This document shows positions 24,331-33,552 of a stretch of DNA of 42,434 nt, piece after piece. Location of the stretch: assembly GCF_003315195.1 (NCBI RefSeq), contig NZ_QNRV01000026.1:1-42434 (forward strand), read 5' to 3'. The translations under genes and the position numbers were made by a program. Position 1 is the first letter of the stretch, and each line of letters opens with the position of its first letter. Under the pieces are notes generated by a model, which was not told the origin of the DNA, made no database searches, and saw only the letters and a program-made list of their open reading frames with translations. Origin of the DNA: Sutterella wadsworthensis. Lineage in GTDB: Bacteria; Pseudomonadota; Gammaproteobacteria; Burkholderiales; Burkholderiaceae_F.

Positions 24331-25693
24331 GACCGGTCTCCTTTGCATCGATTTCGTTGTCTTGATGAGCGCCTCGGCCGGCCAGATCCGACACAATTTC
24401 TGCGCGGCGGGCGTCTGCCTCACGCATGAGCTCACGGCCGGCCTCCAGCGCTTCGGCAAAGAGGGGCTCCAACTCTTCCCGAACGATGTCGTCCGCGCCG
24501 CTTCTTTCTAAAACCGACCGGAAAACTTCTTCGGGCGTAATGTCATCGAGCCGCCTTTCGGGCATGTCCCAGCCTCTGAGACCTTCCGGAGTGCCGATGC
24601 GCACAGCAGCCAGATGCACGCCGGCATGTTCAGCCGATCGCTGAAGTGTTTGCACGACCGTGTTCGCATCCGTTGCCGCGCCCGTAAAAAACACCTCGAC
24701 AACGGCGCCTGGCGCCTCACGGCCCACTTCCAGCAAACGCAGCTGAAGCGCTTCGAGCGTGCCGGAAATACGAGTGAGAATGCGCGGCTGCGGTACATGA
24801 ATGGCATGCTTCTCAACGCCATGGTCCGTGATGACCACCTCCAGAATCTGCTGCTTGTCAGAAATCGCGCCAAAGTCGAGCATCAACGGCGAACCGCAGT
24901 ACCACGCGGTGCCGTTTGACCCCGCCGCCGCCTGCGGGCGATGAATATGCCCCAGCGCGATGTACCGCCAGCCTTCGCCAAAAGCGGCCGCAGAAACATT
25001 GCGAAGTGACCCTACATATACCGAAGCATCTGCCTCATCGGACGAAGCTGAAACGCTTTCTGCCGCCCCGCCCACGGAACTGCCGGCTACGAAGAGGTGA
25101 CCCATAGCGACCAACGGCACTTCAGGACCAACCCATTCAACGAGCTTTTGGTGCACGGCATCGTAATGAGCCCGCACCCCGTTCTCCCATGCGCGGCGGC
25201 GGTCCGTTTCGGAATCTGAAACCCCGGAGAGCCGCACATCCCCTTCGCGCAGATAGGGCACCGCCGCAATCCCCAGCATGGGGACTCCCGCGGCATCCCG
25301 GATGACAACCGCCTCCGTTTCCGGCGTATTCCCGGCAACAATCGTACGGATCGTGGAAAGCAAAACTTCAGGCGCCCGCAAAAAACGCAGGGAATCATGA
25401 TTGCCTGCCGTTACTACAACCGCACGAAGCGCTGTCTGCGAAGCCTTCGTCAGAAAATCATAGTAAAGACGCTGAGCGTCCGAGGACGGCATCGTCGTAT
25501 CAAAGATGTCGCCGGCGATGAGGAGTACATCCGGACGACGCTCGCTGATCTGACCGAGCAGCCACGTCAGAAACGAACGGAAATCTTCCGTTCGATCCAC
25601 ATCTGCAGTTTGCCGCCCCAGGTGCCAGTCTGAGGTATGAAAAATACGCACGGCTCGTCGTTTCTCGACAGGTGCATCTACGGATGAAGGCAT
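24305..25693 (-). CDS. sbcD: SbcD, nuclease subunit of SbcCD
   Basis: A 462-residue Mre11-type manganese phosphoesterase. The metal-binding motifs appear in order: HTSDWHLGR (19-27), GDIFD (about 95), GNHDS, and ALGHIHRPQ. A C-terminal capping region follows from about residue 300. The N-terminus has about 14 extra residues before VRIFHTSDWHL, so translation might start slightly later, but no better start codon is seen. It is transcribed ahead of sbcC with overlapping ends. Confidence 0.95.
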   Translation of the reverse strand: MPSSVDAPVEKRRAVRIFHTSDWHLGRQTADVDRTEDFRSFLTWLLGQISERRPDVLLIAGDIFDTTMPSSDAQRLYYDFLTKASQTALRAVVVTAGNHDSLRFLRAPEVLLSTIRTIVAGNTPETEAVVIRDAAGVPMLGIAAVPYLREGDVRLSGVSDSETDRRRAWENGVRAHYDAVHQKLVEWVGPEVPLVAMGHLFVAGSSVGGAAESVSASSDEADASVYVGSLRNVSAAAFGEGWRYIALGHIHRPQAAAGSNGTAWYCGSPLMLDFGAISDKQQILEVVITDHGVEKHAIHVPQPRILTRISGTLEALQLRLLEVGREAPGAVVEVFFTGAATDANTVVQTLQRSAEHAGVHLAAVRIGTPEGLRGWDMPERRLDDITPEEVFRSVLERSGADDIVREELEPLFAEALEAGRELMREADARRAEIVSDLAGRGAHQDNEIDAKETGHAALETQN

Positions 25694-25813
25694 GTATCAA
25701 CTCTTGTGTAAGTACTGGGTTCATTCCATAAACGCATAGTACTCACATCCTGCGTCGCTGCCCGACTGAAATAAGCAGGCGCGGCTCCAGCCGGTGTTTT
25801 TGCTGAGTCAACA

Positions 25814-25845
25814 TAAAAAAGGCGACATCTCTTTCGTATGCCGCC
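25814..25845 (-). terminator. Terminator of fdhE-fdhD
   Basis: Minus-strand stem GGCGGCAT / ATGTCGCC (one G-T pair), 9-nt loop, then TTTTTTATG. It lies about 40 nt after the fdhD stop and separates the formate dehydrogenase accessory genes from sbcDC. Confidence 0.85.
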
Positions 25846-25879
25846 CCGTCTAATGATGCTTGAAGCCCCTCGTGCTGAA

Positions 25880-26764
25880 TCAAGCTTGTTCGCCCAATCC
25901 AATGAGCCGTTCAGGATGCGTATAGACATTGGCTCGTCCGCGTCGGCAGAAAGCTGCAAGCGTAATCCCGGCCTTTTGAGCGACCTCGATGGCGAGTGCC
26001 GTCGGCGCCGATACTGCGAAGATGATTTCGACGCCCGTCATCGCGGCCTTCTGTACCATCTCGTAGGAGGCGCGGGAGCTGATCACCAGCGCCCCTTCGG
26101 TCCAGCCCTGCTTGGCACGCAGTCCCAGAAGTTTATCGAGCGCCACATGACGGCCGACATCTTCGGCGCCGCCCGCAAGCGATCCGTCGACATTCACCCA
26201 AGCGGCAGCGTGCGTCGCACCCGTGAGTCGGCCAAGCTCCTCGATCTCGTGGAGGTAGTTGAGCGCTCTTTCATAGTGCTGAAGGTCAAAAGTCTGTGTA
26301 AAGGGAACACGAGGCGTCGGACGAACCGCGCCCTCTAAAGACTCCACGCCGCAGATGCCGCAGCCCGTTCGCCCGGTCATCGAACGCCGGTACTCCTTAA
26401 GCTTCCAGAAGTTTTCCGAGGCGATCGTCAGTTCAATGTTCTTGCCGCCGCGGCAGCCCTCGGTCACTTCAATCCCGTAGATTTCAGAAAGATCGGCAAC
26501 AATCCCTTCGGCCAGAGAGAAGCCGATGCCAAACTCTTCGAGCTGGGCGGGCGTTGCCATCATCACCGCATGCGAAATGCCGTTGTAGACCAGTGCAATA
26601 GGCACTTCCTCAGCAACGTAGTCCACATCCGAACCCGAGGTCGACTGAGCAATGCGCACGATTTCAACGCGGCGAGCGCTGGCGTTGAGCCCCGTATCAC
26701 CGCCGACAATCATGCCGAAGGCGTTCAGAAAAGCAGCATTGTCTGTCGGAATCATTTTCGTCAT
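25880..26764 (-). CDS. fdhD: FdhD, sulfur carrier for formate dehydrogenase maturation
   Basis: FdhD takes sulfur from the cysteine desulfurase IscS and passes it to the molybdenum cofactor, which formate dehydrogenase needs for activity. The 294-residue protein shows the essential CxxC as Cys135 and Cys138 in [13 protein letters not shown], plus the conserved [17 protein letters not shown] and SAPTALAI motifs. It lies 57 nt after fdhE on the same strand and before a strong terminator, so the two maturation genes form one unit downstream of the structural genes. Confidence 0.96.
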   Translation of the reverse strand: MTKMIPTDNAAFLNAFGMIVGGDTGLNASARRVEIVRIAQSTSGSDVDYVAEEVPIALVYNGISHAVMMATPAQLEEFGIGFSLAEGIVADLSEIYGIEVTEGCRGGKNIELTIASENFWKLKEYRRSMTGRTGCGICGVESLEGAVRPTPRVPFTQTFDLQHYERALNYLHEIEELGRLTGATHAAAWVNVDGSLAGGAEDVGRHVALDKLLGLRAKQGWTEGALVISSRASYEMVQKAAMTGVEIIFAVSAPTALAIEVAQKAGITLAAFCRRGRANVYTHPERLIGLGEQA

Positions 26765-26821
26765 CTCACATGAATCCTGTGAACGATGGTTGGAAGATGT
26801 CTTTGCTCAGCTCTAAGGGGG

Positions 26822-27796
26822 TTAATTTTGCCGCCCTGGAGCGCGGCCCACCTGGGTCGAATCGACAGGCTTCAGAATGGGTTTAGGCACTGTACCTTCC
26901 CGAACGGCGGCATCGTAAGCCTCTTCAAGACCAGTCAGCACAATCGCTTCAATATCGGCGCTGAAGGTCAGTTCATCGCCCATCGCGAAAAGCGTCGGCA
27001 TGGCGCCGCCGCACTTCGAGCAGACATGCATACGGTGCATATCATCAGCTTCGTCGCTGATATAGGTCAGCTCTGAAACAACGTCGTTGCCGCAGCGAAC
27101 ACAGCGAATGCGTTCATAAAGCCACGAGGCGCCGCAGGTGCTGCAGAAGAGTTTCTTGACGTTGCCGCGAAGCGTCGTTTCAACGACCGCAGCGATATCG
27201 GGCTCCGATCCGCAGCAAAAGCAAGTATTGGTGCGGCTATAAGAGGGCTTTTGCTCTTCCGAGCGTTCAAGCAGTCCGGAAGCCTTTTCTGCAAAGCGCG
27301 TGAGATAGGCACGCAGCGTTTCGCCGAGGACGGGCAAAACGAAAATATCGAGGAGTGCCTCATCTGCATCGCCAGAATCCCAAAGCTTAACCACCGCTTC
27401 CAGATAACCGTGCGGATTTTCACTGGCCGTGCGAACAAGCGCTTCGGTACAGTAAGGCGCGAAGTCAAAATGCTGTGCTGCGCTGCCGAGTTTTTCGTCT
27501 AATTCGAGGCTCTTGAGCAGTACCGACCCGAGATGCTTGGCGCAGCGGCAGAAAGAATCTGCATTGATGCGCACAAAACCTGCACGCAGAAGCGGCGTGC
27601 CGTTGGGCTTGCTCGCTGCGATCGTTTCGTCGGCCGTGGGTTCGCGCTCGACCACGACATCCTCATCGTCGAGCTCGTTGCTGATCGCGGCCGCTTCCAG
27701 AATGAGCGGACCGAAAATGGCGAGGCGGCGTCGGACGTCTTCATCCTTAAAAGCGCGGTAGCGGTCAAGAGCGCGTTCGATCGACTTCGGGTTCAT
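26822..27796 (-). CDS. fdhE: FdhE, formate dehydrogenase accessory protein
   Basis: FdhE is a rubredoxin-like iron protein required for assembly or redox quality control of periplasmic formate dehydrogenase. I take the ATG at 27794-27796 (324 aa), with AAGGA about 10 nt upstream; an earlier in-frame ATG gives a Lys/Arg-rich extension unlike the family. Four CxxC motifs are seen in the C-terminal half: CFCCGSEP, CSTCGASW, CVRCGN and CSKCGG. It precedes fdhD. Confidence 0.93.
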   Translation of the reverse strand: MNPKSIERALDRYRAFKDEDVRRRLAIFGPLILEAAAISNELDDEDVVVEREPTADETIAASKPNGTPLLRAGFVRINADSFCRCAKHLGSVLLKSLELDEKLGSAAQHFDFAPYCTEALVRTASENPHGYLEAVVKLWDSGDADEALLDIFVLPVLGETLRAYLTRFAEKASGLLERSEEQKPSYSRTNTCFCCGSEPDIAAVVETTLRGNVKKLFCSTCGASWLYERIRCVRCGNDVVSELTYISDEADDMHRMHVCSKCGGAMPTLFAMGDELTFSADIEAIVLTGLEEAYDAAVREGTVPKPILKPVDSTQVGRAPGRQN

Positions 27797-28133
27797 GGAT
27801 TTCAATTCCTTCTTTTTTCTTCGGGGGTCTTTGCGCGTTACAGAACAATTTTTGTCATTGCGCAAGAGTATGCGGCTTCATGCCGAATAGAAACTTTTTG
27901 CAGGCATTTCCAGATCAGGATTTGATCCAACCCTGTTTGCAGGAAGGTTCTTTGCTGCCGCCGCAGACTTTTACGGACTCCGCAGCCGTCTCGAGAAGAC
28001 TATGGAAAGCTTTTCAAGACGGCTCGGAATCAGTGGTCTATAAACAACTCGAAGCACTCTTCACTTCTCTCCCCCTCGAACCAGGGCCGAGGGGGAACTG
28101 GAATGCACTTTTGAGTTCTCATCAAGAGCGCGT
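27797..28133. other. Gap between fdnI and fdhE, no gene
   Basis: About 340 nt between two minus-strand genes of the same pathway. It contains one strong GC-rich hairpin just after fdnI (listed separately). Its length suggests fdhE-fdhD have their own promoter, but I cannot pick one out. A plus-strand frame through the gap has no ribosome site and runs into fdnI, so I reject it. Confidence 0.45.
28071..28095 (-). terminator. Hairpin after the formate dehydrogenase operon
   Basis: Arms CCCCCTCG / CGAGGGGG with a 9-nt loop, about 40 nt after the fdnI stop. It is a strong stem without a T-run (followed by AGAGAAG on the minus strand), so it may protect the mRNA end or terminate weakly. Confidence 0.45.
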
Positions 28134-28853
28134 TTACTCCGCTCTCTTTTCAATCGTCACGTTCTTGCCGGTGGTGAGCTCTTCGTTGGCCCAGTAACCC
28201 CAGTGGTAGAGGGCGTCCGATTCACTCACCTTGCCGTCGCCGAACATGATTCGGGCAGTGCCGCGGTAGGGCTGGAAAATACCCGCACCGAGATAGATGT
28301 GTGCAATGCCGACGATCACCGTGAGGCAGAAGAAGATATCGTGGAGCATACGGGCCCAGAGGAGGACCTCATCGCTGAACGCAACCTTCATGCCGCCGTT
28401 AGGGAGCAGGCCCGTATTGAGCCACAGCACCAAACCGGTAAGCGCCATGATGATGCAGAAGAACACCAATGCGCCGTCAGCCAGACGCTGCGCCGATTTG
28501 ACATGGTGCTGCGGAGGCATATGGATTTTTGACGGTGCAAAGAGATAGAACGGAAAGAGCATCGCCCACTTGTAGTCGTCCTTGTCCCACTTGCCGAAAA
28601 TATCTTCCTTAAAGAGGTGTGCAGCTCCCTTCGGGGATTTAAACACCGCATAGAGCGGAACAAGAATGAACGGGATCGCGAACACGCGGTGAAGCATGCG
28701 CATCCAATAGGTGAACTCTCCCCCCATAATCGAGCCGCCGAGCTCGGGCCAGAACACGAAGAGGCCCGTAACGGCAAGCAGGATGCAGGTGATCGCCGCG
28801 ACGCCGTGCGTGACGCGCGTCAAGAGCGAATGGCGCTGAATGTAGCGAGTCAT
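28134..28853 (-). CDS. fdnI: Formate dehydrogenase cytochrome b556 (gamma) subunit
   Basis: A 239-residue inner-membrane diheme cytochrome b that takes electrons from the Fe-S subunit and reduces quinone. Four hydrophobic segments lie at about 17-35, 55-75, 128-147 and 170-190. Candidate heme ligands are His16, His55, His171 and His185, spaced like those of E. coli FdnI. It follows the Fe-S subunit gene by 9 nt, so the three structural subunits are one operon. Confidence 0.93.
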   Translation of the reverse strand: MTRYIQRHSLLTRVTHGVAAITCILLAVTGLFVFWPELGGSIMGGEFTYWMRMLHRVFAIPFILVPLYAVFKSPKGAAHLFKEDIFGKWDKDDYKWAMLFPFYLFAPSKIHMPPQHHVKSAQRLADGALVFFCIIMALTGLVLWLNTGLLPNGGMKVAFSDEVLLWARMLHDIFFCLTVIVGIAHIYLGAGIFQPYRGTARIMFGDGKVSESDALYHWGYWANEELTTGKNVTIEKRAE

Positions 28854-28862
28854 GATGTCTCC

Positions 28863-29774
28863 TTAATGGGCGTCTTTGCCGGATTGAACCTTTTTGAGCG
28901 CTTCGCGGGCTTCCCGCTCCGCGAGGGCGCGCTGTTCGGGCGTCCAATGTGCTTTCGCTTCCTCAAGGGTGACCTCCTTGCGGCGGTAGCCGAGATTGGC
29001 GAGGAACGAGACGGCCAAGGCACCGATGACGGCGGCCGTACCCACAGCGGTAACCGGCTTGATGATGTCAATGCCGTTGAGCACTGCTTTGGGCTTCGGA
29101 TCCGTCGGCAGGCCATAGGCTTCATGACCGTAAGCGCAGACGTGAATCACGTGCAAGCCGCCGCATTCATTTTCACCATAGACCTCCGCCTTCGTGAAGC
29201 CCTTCTTCTTGAGGAACTCCACACGTTCGTGAGCCTTCTTGAGCATCTCTTCACGCGGCCCGAAGCGCAGCGCTTCAGGCTGGCAGGTCTTGACGCAGGC
29301 AGGAATGCCACCGTTGTCGAGACGATCAATGCAGAGCGTGCACTTGTCGATACGGCCGTCCATCGGGCGGAAACGCGGCACGTCGAACGGGCAGGCCGCC
29401 TGACAGAACGTGCAGCCGTTGCACTTATCGGTGTCGAGCTTCACTACGCCGCGCTCATCCTTGCTGAGCGCGCCGGACGAGCAGGCTTTCACGCAGCCCG
29501 CATCCGTGCAGTGGTAGCAGGAACGCCGACCAATGGACCAGTTCACCGGATGGAACTTGTCGCCCGAAGGCTTCTCATCAAAAGTCATGATGAGACGGGT
29601 GTCGCCGTTGAGATCCAGCGGGCCCTGATAGGTACCGTTGAAGTTCTTCTCATTGGCGTTGAGTTCAAGACTTGCCGGCAGCACATTCCACTGCTTGCAC
29701 GCCACCTGGCAGCCGCGGCAGCCAGTGCAGTGCGAGGAGTCGAACAGCATAGCGACTTCTTTGTTATCAGCCAT
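28863..29774 (-). CDS. fdnH: Formate dehydrogenase iron-sulfur (beta) subunit
   Basis: A 303-residue ferredoxin-type subunit that wires the molybdenum site to the cytochrome. Four [4Fe-4S] motifs are visible: CTGCRGCQVAC, CYHCTDAGCVKAC, CNGCTFCQAAC and CTLCIDRLDNGGIPACVKTC. A single C-terminal transmembrane helix (about 236-258) anchors it, followed by a basic/acidic cytoplasm- or periplasm-exposed tail of about 45 residues. It lies between the catalytic and cytochrome genes (34-nt and 9-nt gaps). Confidence 0.95.
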   Translation of the reverse strand: MADNKEVAMLFDSSHCTGCRGCQVACKQWNVLPASLELNANEKNFNGTYQGPLDLNGDTRLIMTFDEKPSGDKFHPVNWSIGRRSCYHCTDAGCVKACSSGALSKDERGVVKLDTDKCNGCTFCQAACPFDVPRFRPMDGRIDKCTLCIDRLDNGGIPACVKTCQPEALRFGPREEMLKKAHERVEFLKKKGFTKAEVYGENECGGLHVIHVCAYGHEAYGLPTDPKPKAVLNGIDIIKPVTAVGTAAVIGALAVSFLANLGYRRKEVTLEEAKAHWTPEQRALAEREAREALKKVQSGKDAH

Positions 29775-29808
29775 TTATTTGTCTCCTGGATTTATGGTCG
29801 CCGGTGCT

Positions 29809-32800
29809 TCAGGCAGCCTTCTCAATGTTGACAAGGAAGGCCTTGTATTCGGGAATGAAGCTCACCGGATCGCCCACATTCGGGGTCAGATCGTTGACGT
29901 TGTCGCCGGTGGCAAAGGAACCCGCCCACGAGAAGTGGTGCGGCATGCCGACCACGTGCGTGAGCTTGCCGTTGATCTGCATGGGCTGCATGCGAATCGT
30001 GACCATTGCCCGAACCTTGACCGAACCGCGGTTGTTCCACACACGGACCGTATCGCCGTTCTTGATGCCTTTTTCCTTAGCGAGTTCTTCGGAAAGTTCA
30101 ATAAAGTTGCAGCTGATGAGCTCATTGAGCCAGGGAATCGATCGGGTCTGCGCACCGGTCTGCCACTGCTCGGTAACCGAGTAGGTCGTGCAGACATAGG
30201 GGTAGTCCTGCGTCGTGCCGCGGCGGTTGTCCTTGTCCTCCGTGAAAAGTGCACAGGGAGCCTGAACGCTGTCGTTGAGCAGATTCTTCGTCGGTGATTC
30301 AAACGGCTCATAGTGTTCGGGCATCGGACCGTCGGCCATGGCATAGGAGAAGAGCCGAGCGTTCTGCTCCCACGTCATGAAGAAGGCCTTATTGTCGGGC
30401 GGATTGGCAGTAACAAAGTCGCCCACGTCATACTGAAGCCACTTGTCGCCCTTCCATTCGACGAAAACCTTTTCCGGATTCCACGGACGGCCCTTCATAT
30501 CGCAGGAAGCGCGGTTGTAGAGCACGCGGCGGTTGGCAGGCCACGCGAAGGACCAGCCCGAGAAGAGCCCCATGCCGGACGGATCTTCCTTAGAGCGGCG
30601 GGCCGTCGGCTGCTTCATCGGATCGAGCTTGTCGGCTTCGTTGTTGTAGTAGCCCGAGTAGATCCACATGCCGCAGGCAGTCGAACCGTCAGCCTGAAGC
30701 TGAGCGTAGCCCGGCAGGAGCTTGCCGTCCTGGACCGTGTAGCCGTTGATCGCCCAGCACACAGCGCGCAGGTCGTACTTGCCGTCGACCTTATAGTCCA
30801 TGTTGGCTTTGAGGATCGGATCCGGATAGACGCCGCCTTCCTTCTGGTAGAGCGAACGGATGCGGTCAAAGAGTACCTCAATGATTTCAAAGTCAGACTT
30901 GGCTTCACCCGGCGGCAGCACGCCCTGCTGACGCCACTGCACCCAACGGCCGGAATTAGAGATCGAACCGATCTTTTCGTAAATCAGCGCAGCCGGGAGG
31001 AAGTACACCTCCGTCTGGATCTTGGCGGGATCCATGTCCGGGGCCTTCCAGAAGGTAGCGGTTTCCGTCGGGAACCAGTCAGCACAGACGAGCCAATCCA
31101 GATTAGCCATCGCATTGCGGGCAAACTTGGCATTCGGCGTTGAATGCGCAGGATTCATGCCCCAGGCAAAGTAGCCCTTAATGCGGCCGTCACGCATCAT
31201 ATGGAAAGTGCCCATCGTCGTCCAAGCGGAAGCCGGGAGACGCGGACCGATCTTCGGCAGCATTTCATAGCCGTAGTCGTTTTCCACTGTCGCGTTTTCG
31301 CCGAAGAACTCCTTGAGGAACGAAACCATGAACTTAGGCTTATTCGAGTAGTAGCCGTCGGCGTAGGTTTCTGCGTGGAGATAATCGGCAAGATGACGAT
31401 GCTTCTTGGCAGTCGGCCACTTGAGGTAGCCCGGAAGATCGGGCACCGTGCAGGCAACGTCGGTCGCACCCTGCACGTTCGGTTCGCCGCGCATGGCGTT
31501 CAAGCCGCCGCCGGGAACACCGATGTTGCCGAGCAGAAGCTGGACGATCGACATCGCACGGCAGTTCTGACCGCCGTAAGTGTGCTGCGTCTGACCAAGC
31601 GCATAGAGGAGCGCACCGGCCTTGCCGGGCTTGCCCGTACCGGCGTACACCTGCCAGATCTTCATCATCACGTCCGGATCCATGCCCGTCACCTTGGCGA
31701 CCATTTCGGGCGTGTAGCGGTCATAGTGGCGCTTCATGACGTTGAGCACGCAGAGCGGATTTTCAAGCGTCATATCGCGCTTGAGAATTTCCAATTCCGG
31801 CGGCACAAAGTTCGGCGTGCCGGGCTTTTTCACCCAGGCGTACTTGCCCGTCGGCGTCGTATCCCACTGTTCGAAGCGTTCAACATCGTAGCCCCACGAC
31901 TCAGCCGAGTAGCTCTTTGATGCTTCATCGAAACCCGTAAAGAGTCCTGTCTTCGGATCAAAGTCATAGTCCTTCGTCAGAATGCAGGCCGCGTTCGTGT
32001 AGTTGAGAACGTACTCTTCCTGATAGAGCTTATTGTTGATGATGTAGCTGATAAGCCCGCCCCAGAAGGCGATGTCGGTGCCCGGACGGATGCGGCCGTA
32101 GATATCAGCGTTCTTGGCCGAACGAGTAAAGCGCGGATCGATCACGATCCAAGTGGCGCCCTTATCCTGAGCACGCTGAACCCAGCGTGAGGAAAGCGGA
32201 TGGTTTTCAACGTTGTTCGAACCTGCCGTGAGAATCACATCTGCATTGGCAAAGTCGCACCAATGAGACGTCATTGAGCCGCGTCCAAACGACGGTCCAA
32301 GACCCGCAACCGTTGACGAGTGGCAAACACGCGTCTGGTTGTCAATCGCAATAGAGCCGAGCGTACGGCAGAACTTCTGCAGCAGCCAGCATTCTTCATT
32401 GTTGATCTGAGAACCGCCAAGAAACGCGAAGCCTTCAGTGCGATTAACGGTGTAGCCGTCTTCGGTCTGTACAAAGGTTTCATCGCGGGTCTTCTTGACG
32501 TGGCGAGCAATCCCGTCAAAAGCTTCATCCCAGCTGATGCGCTCCCACTCCTTGGAGCCAGGACGGCGCACCATCGGATAGAGGAAACGGTTAGGGTTGG
32601 GCTTGACCTTGCGGTCCGGCGTCACCACCTGACGCAGCCCCCACAGCGTTGCGCCTTTCGGGCACAAGCCGCCGAGATTGACCGGATGATCCGGGTCGCC
32701 CTCAATATTGATAAGTTCGCCATTGCGGTTTGACACGATCGTGCCGCAGCCGCCGGCACAGTAGCAGCAAATATTGAAATATTCCTGCACATTCGCGAGC

Positions 32801-32919
32801 TTATAGGGCTTTTTGGTGCTTGACGCAGCCATTGCTGCAGTACTGGCCAGACCAGCAGCGACCGGAGTCGTACCGAGAATCAGGCCGCGCTTGAGGAAGC
32901 TTCTGCGAGAAAGTTCCAT
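29809..32919 (-). CDS. fdnG: Formate dehydrogenase catalytic (alpha) subunit, Tat-exported, cysteine type
   Basis: A 1036-residue molybdopterin enzyme that oxidises formate to CO2 on the periplasmic side. The Tat signal reads SRRSFLKRG with an AMA cleavage region near residue 31. The [4Fe-4S] ligands are Cys51, Cys54, Cys58 and Cys86 (CCYCAGGC, GGLCPKG). The metal ligand position, selenocysteine in E. coli FdnG, is Cys199 (TRVCHSS), encoded by TGC, followed by the conserved His200. Downstream motifs include FGRGSMTSHW and NVENHPLSSRW. AGGAG lies 8 nt before the ATG. The gene heads the structural operon and is preceded by a long regulatory region with an FNR-type box. Confidence 0.96.
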   Translation of the reverse strand: MELSRRSFLKRGLILGTTPVAAGLASTAAMAASSTKKPYKLANVQEYFNICCYCAGGCGTIVSNRNGELINIEGDPDHPVNLGGLCPKGATLWGLRQVVTPDRKVKPNPNRFLYPMVRRPGSKEWERISWDEAFDGIARHVKKTRDETFVQTEDGYTVNRTEGFAFLGGSQINNEECWLLQKFCRTLGSIAIDNQTRVCHSSTVAGLGPSFGRGSMTSHWCDFANADVILTAGSNNVENHPLSSRWVQRAQDKGATWIVIDPRFTRSAKNADIYGRIRPGTDIAFWGGLISYIINNKLYQEEYVLNYTNAACILTKDYDFDPKTGLFTGFDEASKSYSAESWGYDVERFEQWDTTPTGKYAWVKKPGTPNFVPPELEILKRDMTLENPLCVLNVMKRHYDRYTPEMVAKVTGMDPDVMMKIWQVYAGTGKPGKAGALLYALGQTQHTYGGQNCRAMSIVQLLLGNIGVPGGGLNAMRGEPNVQGATDVACTVPDLPGYLKWPTAKKHRHLADYLHAETYADGYYSNKPKFMVSFLKEFFGENATVENDYGYEMLPKIGPRLPASAWTTMGTFHMMRDGRIKGYFAWGMNPAHSTPNAKFARNAMANLDWLVCADWFPTETATFWKAPDMDPAKIQTEVYFLPAALIYEKIGSISNSGRWVQWRQQGVLPPGEAKSDFEIIEVLFDRIRSLYQKEGGVYPDPILKANMDYKVDGKYDLRAVCWAINGYTVQDGKLLPGYAQLQADGSTACGMWIYSGYYNNEADKLDPMKQPTARRSKEDPSGMGLFSGWSFAWPANRRVLYNRASCDMKGRPWNPEKVFVEWKGDKWLQYDVGDFVTANPPDNKAFFMTWEQNARLFSYAMADGPMPEHYEPFESPTKNLLNDSVQAPCALFTEDKDNRRGTTQDYPYVCTTYSVTEQWQTGAQTRSIPWLNELISCNFIELSEELAKEKGIKNGDTVRVWNNRGSVKVRAMVTIRMQPMQINGKLTHVVGMPHHFSWAGSFATGDNVNDLTPNVGDPVSFIPEYKAFLVNIEKAA

Positions 32920-33552
32920 TGAGTTCTCCTGGGGGGAGTTCGTTGTATGCCGGGTGCTGCCTCAAAAAAGAGCAGGCCGGAGGGTCTTTTATGAATGGGG
33001 ATCGGAGTGGGTCACCCTCAGGGGTCAACCTGTTCCAAACCTCATTGAAGCGATTCTCCACAAGCCCGCACTCAAGAGCTATTAGCCTCTCGCAGAAGCA
33101 TTTCGGTCGAATGGTTAATGTATACCGCGGCCTTTCTATCTACTCCTCAATATCTCTATATGGGTACATATGGGATTAATTTGGCAGTGCATTGCCCACT
33201 GGCAGAATGGGCGGGTGCTATTCCATATGTGAATAGCGAGACCAAGCCGCACCCGCATAACTGCTTTACCTAAATTGATTCAAATCAATAAATGTGTGTG
33301 GCGATGAAAACACAGTCTCTGATTCGAATTTTCGCTTTCGGCCCGTTTTCCTTGCCGCTTCAAGGTGGAGCAAGCTCAAGCCTGTTTTCCCTGAATGGAA
33401 GGCGAATCCGCAATTTGCTATTCTTTGATTAAATCAGGGTTTTCCCCTTCAGGAAAGAGCGTAGTCTATTCACAAAGATGGGCTCTACCGTTTCTGAATA
33501 ACGCATAAATAAGACCGCTTCCCTACGCCTAAACCTTATGCTTCATTGCCTG
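32920..33552. other. Divergent regulatory region, fdnG / flavoprotein
   Basis: About 630 nt without genes between two divergent Tat-exported redox enzymes. It holds a perfect FNR-type box at 33275-33288, a long-range inverted repeat ACATATGG (33166-33173) / CCATATGT (33223-33230) and a short dyad TGATTAAATCA near 33427. TACTCCT at about 33141 fits the NarL heptamer TACYYMT, but a single heptamer is weak evidence. The length and motif content point to complex anaerobic control. Confidence 0.55.
33275..33288. promoter_or_regulatory. Perfect FNR-type binding site
   Basis: TTGATTCAAATCAA matches the FNR consensus TTGAT-N4-ATCAA at every defined base. It is about 355 nt from the fdnG start and 250-280 nt from the flavoprotein start, so long leaders or action on either gene are possible. 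A Crp/Fnr-family regulator is encoded at 40.2-41.0 kb, though its recognition helix is not FNR-like. Confidence 0.75.

Noticed and set aside
27880-28197. A 105-codon plus-strand frame in the fdnI-fdhE gap
   Set aside because: No ribosome site, no recognisable domain, and it runs antisense into the end of fdnI.
32320-32326. Selenocysteine in the formate dehydrogenase active site
   Set aside because: The codon at residue 199 is TGC and no in-frame TGA interrupts the gene.
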